From Hymenolepis diminuta (taxonomy: Eukaryota > Platyhelminthes > Cestoda > Cyclophyllidea > Hymenolepididae), in contig CAADRB010000001.1 in assembly GCA_900708905.1 (NCBI GenBank), forward strand, positions 3,104,794 to 3,168,793: a stretch of 64,000 nt of DNA, read 5' to 3'. The notes beneath the pieces were generated by a model. The model did no database searches. It was not told the origin of the DNA and saw nothing but the letters and a program-made list of their open reading frames with translations. Of this stretch, positions 60,890-64,000 are shown one piece after another. Made by a program: the position numbers and the translations under genes. How positions within the stretch are numbered: the first letter of the stretch is position 1; every line of letters starts with the position of its first letter.

Positions 60890-61010
60890 TTTGAAAATTA
60901 CCGTTAATATTTTACGATCTGCACAGATAAGAAGGAAGCGAGAGAGAACACCAGTGTCATTTGGGTTCAAAACGAATAACAGTTTCATAGAATATTTTCT
61001 CACATAATGA
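60890..61010 (+). repeat. Repeat E fragment
   Basis: The block agataagaaggaagcgagag, then agaacaccagtgtcatttgg, gttcaaaacg resembles gagatcaaaaagatggaggg, agcagagccaaggcaccatt, gggttcaggttgcaaa at 50822-50885. Confidence 0.4.
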
Positions 61011-61389
61011 TTTTTAGCTTTAACATAAATGCATAGGACTTATTGTAAGTACCTACAGATCTCGTATAATTTCAGTGAACTTATTATAAAGCCAACCACG
61101 CAAAAAACACCACATTTGAACTGTCTTTGATCTTGGGAATTCGAAATCATACTTCCCTGAACTGGAATAAACTTTTACGATAGATACCTTATTAGTACAT
61201 TGTTAAATATTAAATGTATTATTATTACAAAAATACAAATTAATTAAGGTTGAAAATGAAAAGAAAGCGTTCAAATCGGTTTTGCATAATGCCTTGCGAA
61301 AAGTAAATGAATTATTTACCCAATGGCTACTAATTTAAACTTGATTTAGTGTTTTCGATTGAAGAAAAAAGCAAATTTATTGCAATGTA
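61011..61389. other. No gene or repeat recognised
   Basis: AT-rich sequence with nothing assignable. Confidence 0.5.
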
Positions 61390-61720
61390 GAACATTTTGA
61401 AAATGATCTTATCTTTCTTTGAATGAACTCGACTTGCTCATGAATGAAGATACAAGTTTGTCAAAGTGGCATGAACAGCCATTCAATTAAATCTACTTTT
61501 AAATAGCTCTGGACTCAATCTTAAATCCAGGGTTCATTCCTGAAAATTCATTTTTTTAATATTTGAATATTACGGTCTGAATTAATTCCCTTATGAAGAA
61601 ATGAATAGCCCCATGTTTCTAGAATTCAAATACGGTAAGACTCTTGACCTTTATTATTAAGTCCTGTTTGCTTCAGGATTTGCTCTTCCTATAACATTCG
61701 TATGCCTTCTGCCCAGTTCC
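61390..61720 (+). mobile_element. SINE-1 copy 7
   Basis: It reads attttgaaaatgatcttatc, ttgctcatgaatgaagatac, aaagtggcatgaacagccat, tcaattaaatctac, agctctggactcaatcttaa, atccagggttcattcctgaa and, in the tail, tctagaattcaaatacggta with agactcttgac. The gggttcattcc block falls at the B-box position of the 35286 copy. Confidence 0.65.
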
Positions 61721-62389
61721 TCAGCATTTCATTTACATCCAATCCTCAAAATTGTGCCCGTAGTATAAACAAATACCAAAACAAACATTTGCTGTCGTTT
61801 TTCACTAATTACGATATTAAGAAACAAGTTCCAGTAGAGACTGATTTTTATATTTTGTTGTCTTCCAATAATCGGGTCACTAATGGAAATAAGTCTTGCC
61901 GTATCTAATTCACTGGGCGTGCATCAGGTATTGAAGACCCACCTGACCAGTCTATTCAAATGTCCTTTTGACCCCGACATGGTTAATTGGCTTTATCTAT
62001 TTTAAAATCTCTTCTTTCTGTCTAAATTTTCCAGATTGTTTAAAAGTATGATTTGTTGCTAAATAAGCAAGCCAAAACAGCACGATGAAATCAGAAGTGA
62101 ACAAAATTGTGGAATCATATTGGACTTAAAAATGCAAATAACAAAATGTAGGATTAAAGAATGAAAAATGACATAGTTCTGCACTTGACAATATTCCGCT
62201 AATTGCTGGACTTCACACGCTGTCAGTCACACAAAAGTTGTCAATTCTGAAATAATCGTTCTCTTTTAACGTTTTCCTATAACTGTCTGTATCTAATACA
62301 CCTTGTTTCGATGTATTCGAAATCAAGTAATTGGATTGTCATTCGTTTTTACTTGAAATTCAATTGGTGCACTAACTTTCATCAGAAAT
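61721..62389. other. No gene or repeat recognised
   Basis: AT-rich sequence with nothing assignable. Confidence 0.5.
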
Positions 62390-62600
62390 TTCTGTAATAG
62401 CTTGGAACTCCGTGGAGGAATCTGTGGTCTTGAATTTTCCATGGCAGTTGTTGATGGTATTTGCCTCAGTCTTCGTTATGCTCCTTCACCGTCTTTACAC
62501 TTCAACTACATAGCGTGTTGATAACCTTCCACTTTTCTGAATATTTAAACGTCTTTATAAGGAGTTACATCACCCTACATATAAAAAAACGCTACGATAC
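62390..62600 (+). repeat. Dispersed repeat F, copy 2
   Basis: It reads ggaactccgtggaggaatct, gtggtcttgaattttccatg, gcagttgttgatgg, then atatttaaacgtctttataa and ggagttac. It pairs with 29570-29830. Confidence 0.45.
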
Positions 62601-63432
62601 TTAAATGACTGAGATGAACATTTAAAAGTTTGAACAAAATAAGGATATCTTTGTGCTTGCATGAAAAGTCATAGTAAGTCAATATTTTTGAAATCATCTA
62701 GGGTTACTAGTTTCAAAGAGAGTTACCAAGAAAATTTAAATATGGGACTGTTACAACACTTCTGTCACTCTACCGACGCATAGAAAATCCTCTAAAGAGA
62801 AAAGCAAAGCATATAAAAACACTGCAACATTTGTGCATATTTCTTACATTTTTAGAAATTTTATTAAGGTTTGAGAAGACCCCACTAGATTTCAATAAAA
62901 TTAGACATTTTGTAGGCAGCCATTAGTAAAAAATTTTCTGGAATGGATTAAAAAGTGGAAGTCAGCGGATCACTTTAAATTTGAGGCCGTTGTGATTTTA
63001 CTTGAGAAAGTAAGAGTTGATAAGGATTCGGAACTCAGATATTGTTTATTATAATTGACTAAAACAATGGAAAATCCGCTTTGCAAGTTAGTTTTAACCA
63101 TAAGTTAGGACGTGAACAAGTGAAACAGCATAAAGTAACATTCAAGGATGAAACGCGAATGGAAAAGGAGTATGTAAGTGAATCAGGATATGTATTAAGT
63201 CTTCGTTAATTTGAAATCAGGAAGCAATGATTTGTCTACTTTATGTATATCAAAATGTAATATACAAATGTTGCAAAGCTCAGTTTTTAGGATTTGATCT
63301 AGCAATATTAGAGCTTGTAGATCGCGTGATTTAACTGAGTGATAAGTTATGCCACGGTGAAATCTTACATCAGGTTGTAACAAAAGTTCTGTCCAATTTT
63401 TGAGTCATGTGTTTATTGCACGGTTACTCCAA
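62601..63432. other. No gene or repeat recognised
   Basis: AT-rich flank of the mariner relic; nothing assignable. Confidence 0.5.
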
Positions 63433-63460
63433 CTTGGCTTGTTAATGTCGTTATTAATAA
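63433..63460 (+). repeat. Possible 5' terminal inverted repeat of mariner relic
   Basis: ttggcttgttaatgtcgtta lies about 50 bases before the transposase similarity, the usual place for a mariner terminal repeat, and its start is similar in style to known mariner ends. The partner repeat is outside the window, so this is a guess by position. Confidence 0.3.
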
Positions 63461-63479
63461 CTATTCCTAGCCTTAATGT

Positions 63480-64000
63480 ACACTTCAGATAAAGAGCATA
63501 TCAGGTATATTCTATTGTTTGAATTTCATCAAGGAAATACGACATGCTCAGCAGCAAGAACACTCAAACACACTTAGGGAAATGATGTTGTGAATGAAAA
63601 GACCTGCAGAGGGTGGCTTTCTACAGGTGGTTTCAAAATGGATAACTTCAGCCTGAAAGACAAGAAATGAACCGAGAGCAGGATGCTCAAAAACACTCAA
63701 GTCTGAGCAATTGTAAGTTGCCATTGACGAAAATCCAACCTGCACTGCCAGAGAACTGACCAAAACCTTTCACGTAAGCCACCATATGACCTATATATGA
63801 CCATATATAGGAGGATGAAAAGACTTGGCTGGGAAAGTCCCAAAGGCTGGCAAATGAGCCCCCCTTCCCCCCTCCCCCACACGATTTGTCAGATATCAAC
63901 AAGCAACAGCGAGTGACCTGTTGTCTTTCACTGAACTTCAGGCACCTTTTTTAGACCCAATCATAACTGACGGCGACGAGAAGTGGTGGATCCTTTACAA
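63480..64000 (+). pseudogene. Decayed mariner transposase, 5' part, cut by window edge
   Basis: From about 63498 the plus strand reads HIRYILLFEFHQGNTT, then after a stop GNDVVNEKTC and FKMDNFSLKDK (63570-63665): the N-terminal helix-turn-helix of mariner transposases, ending in the W-F-x-x-F-x-S-G-D-F-S-L-E-D region. A shifted frame then reads AIDENPTCTARELTKTFHVS (about 63722-63780), the second helix-turn-helix, then GKVPKAGK, and finally FLDPIITDGDEKWWILYN (63946-64000), which includes the first catalytic Asp in the T-G-D-E-K-W motif (here D-G-D-E-K-W, with an extra Trp). Stops, frameshifts and a C-rich insertion at 63859-63878 show it is inactive. The short minus-strand frames at 63548-63902 are shadows of this relic. 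The remaining catalytic half lies beyond the window. Confidence 0.85.
63859..63878 (-). other. G-run tract on the minus strand
   Basis: Three C runs of six, six and five bases separated by tt and t on the plus strand give closely spaced G runs on the minus strand. It falls inside the mariner relic and interrupts its frame. Confidence 0.9.

Noticed and set aside
63548..63902. Three minus-strand frames of 61-71 codons
   Set aside because: They are shadows of the plus-strand mariner relic.

Overview
The window is AT-rich, roughly two thirds A+T by eye. I found no intact gene, no rRNA or tRNA gene, no operon-like packing and no CRISPR array. Apart from two frames that run through an assembly gap, the longest open frames are about 60-126 codons, scattered on both strands, and resemble chance ORFs in intron or intergenic DNA. 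What can be recognised is a graveyard of animal-type mobile elements: two decayed Tc1/mariner-class transposases, fragments of non-LTR retrotransposons (endonuclease and reverse transcriptase), a decayed gag with a zinc knuckle from an LTR element, and at least two SINE-like families with Pol III box-like motifs. This points to a metazoan genome, most likely an invertebrate; I cannot name the phylum. The small amount of coding similarity is carried by frames full of stops and frameshifts, so most insertions are old. Layout: 1-779 holds a Tc1/mariner fossil whose catalytic core is deleted and whose right end looks like a terminal inverted repeat. 780-7360 is mostly unrecognised AT-rich DNA with one SINE-2 head (1330-1445), one repeat-C copy (2655-2890) and an AT microsatellite. 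7360-8760 and 11220-12490 are two related non-LTR reverse transcriptase fossils; the second contains or abuts repeat A, which recurs at 45103-45400. 12500-32800 is unrecognised DNA with SINE-1, SINE-2 and repeat C, D, F and G copies. 32800-37650 is the densest stretch of dispersed repeats (repeat E, five SINE-1 or SINE-1-variant copies in two groups, repeat C, one SINE-2). 39960-41110 is a non-LTR endonuclease fossil. 42219-43259 is the most distinctive locus: an apparent transposon with 24-bp perfect terminal inverted repeats, a 7-bp target-site duplication and extra internal copies of the terminal repeat, with its interior lost in an 893-base run of N. 43250-51940 is again mostly unrecognised. 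51940-52560 is the gag fossil, followed by a cluster of SINE-2 copies to 59655. 63480-64000 is the 5' part of a mariner transposase fossil that runs off the right edge. Genes working together: none can be claimed. The story is successive insertion and decay of parasitic elements. The best candidate for something undescribed is the terminal-inverted-repeat element around the gap; the two SINE families and repeats A and C-G may also be unnamed, but this needs a library comparison.
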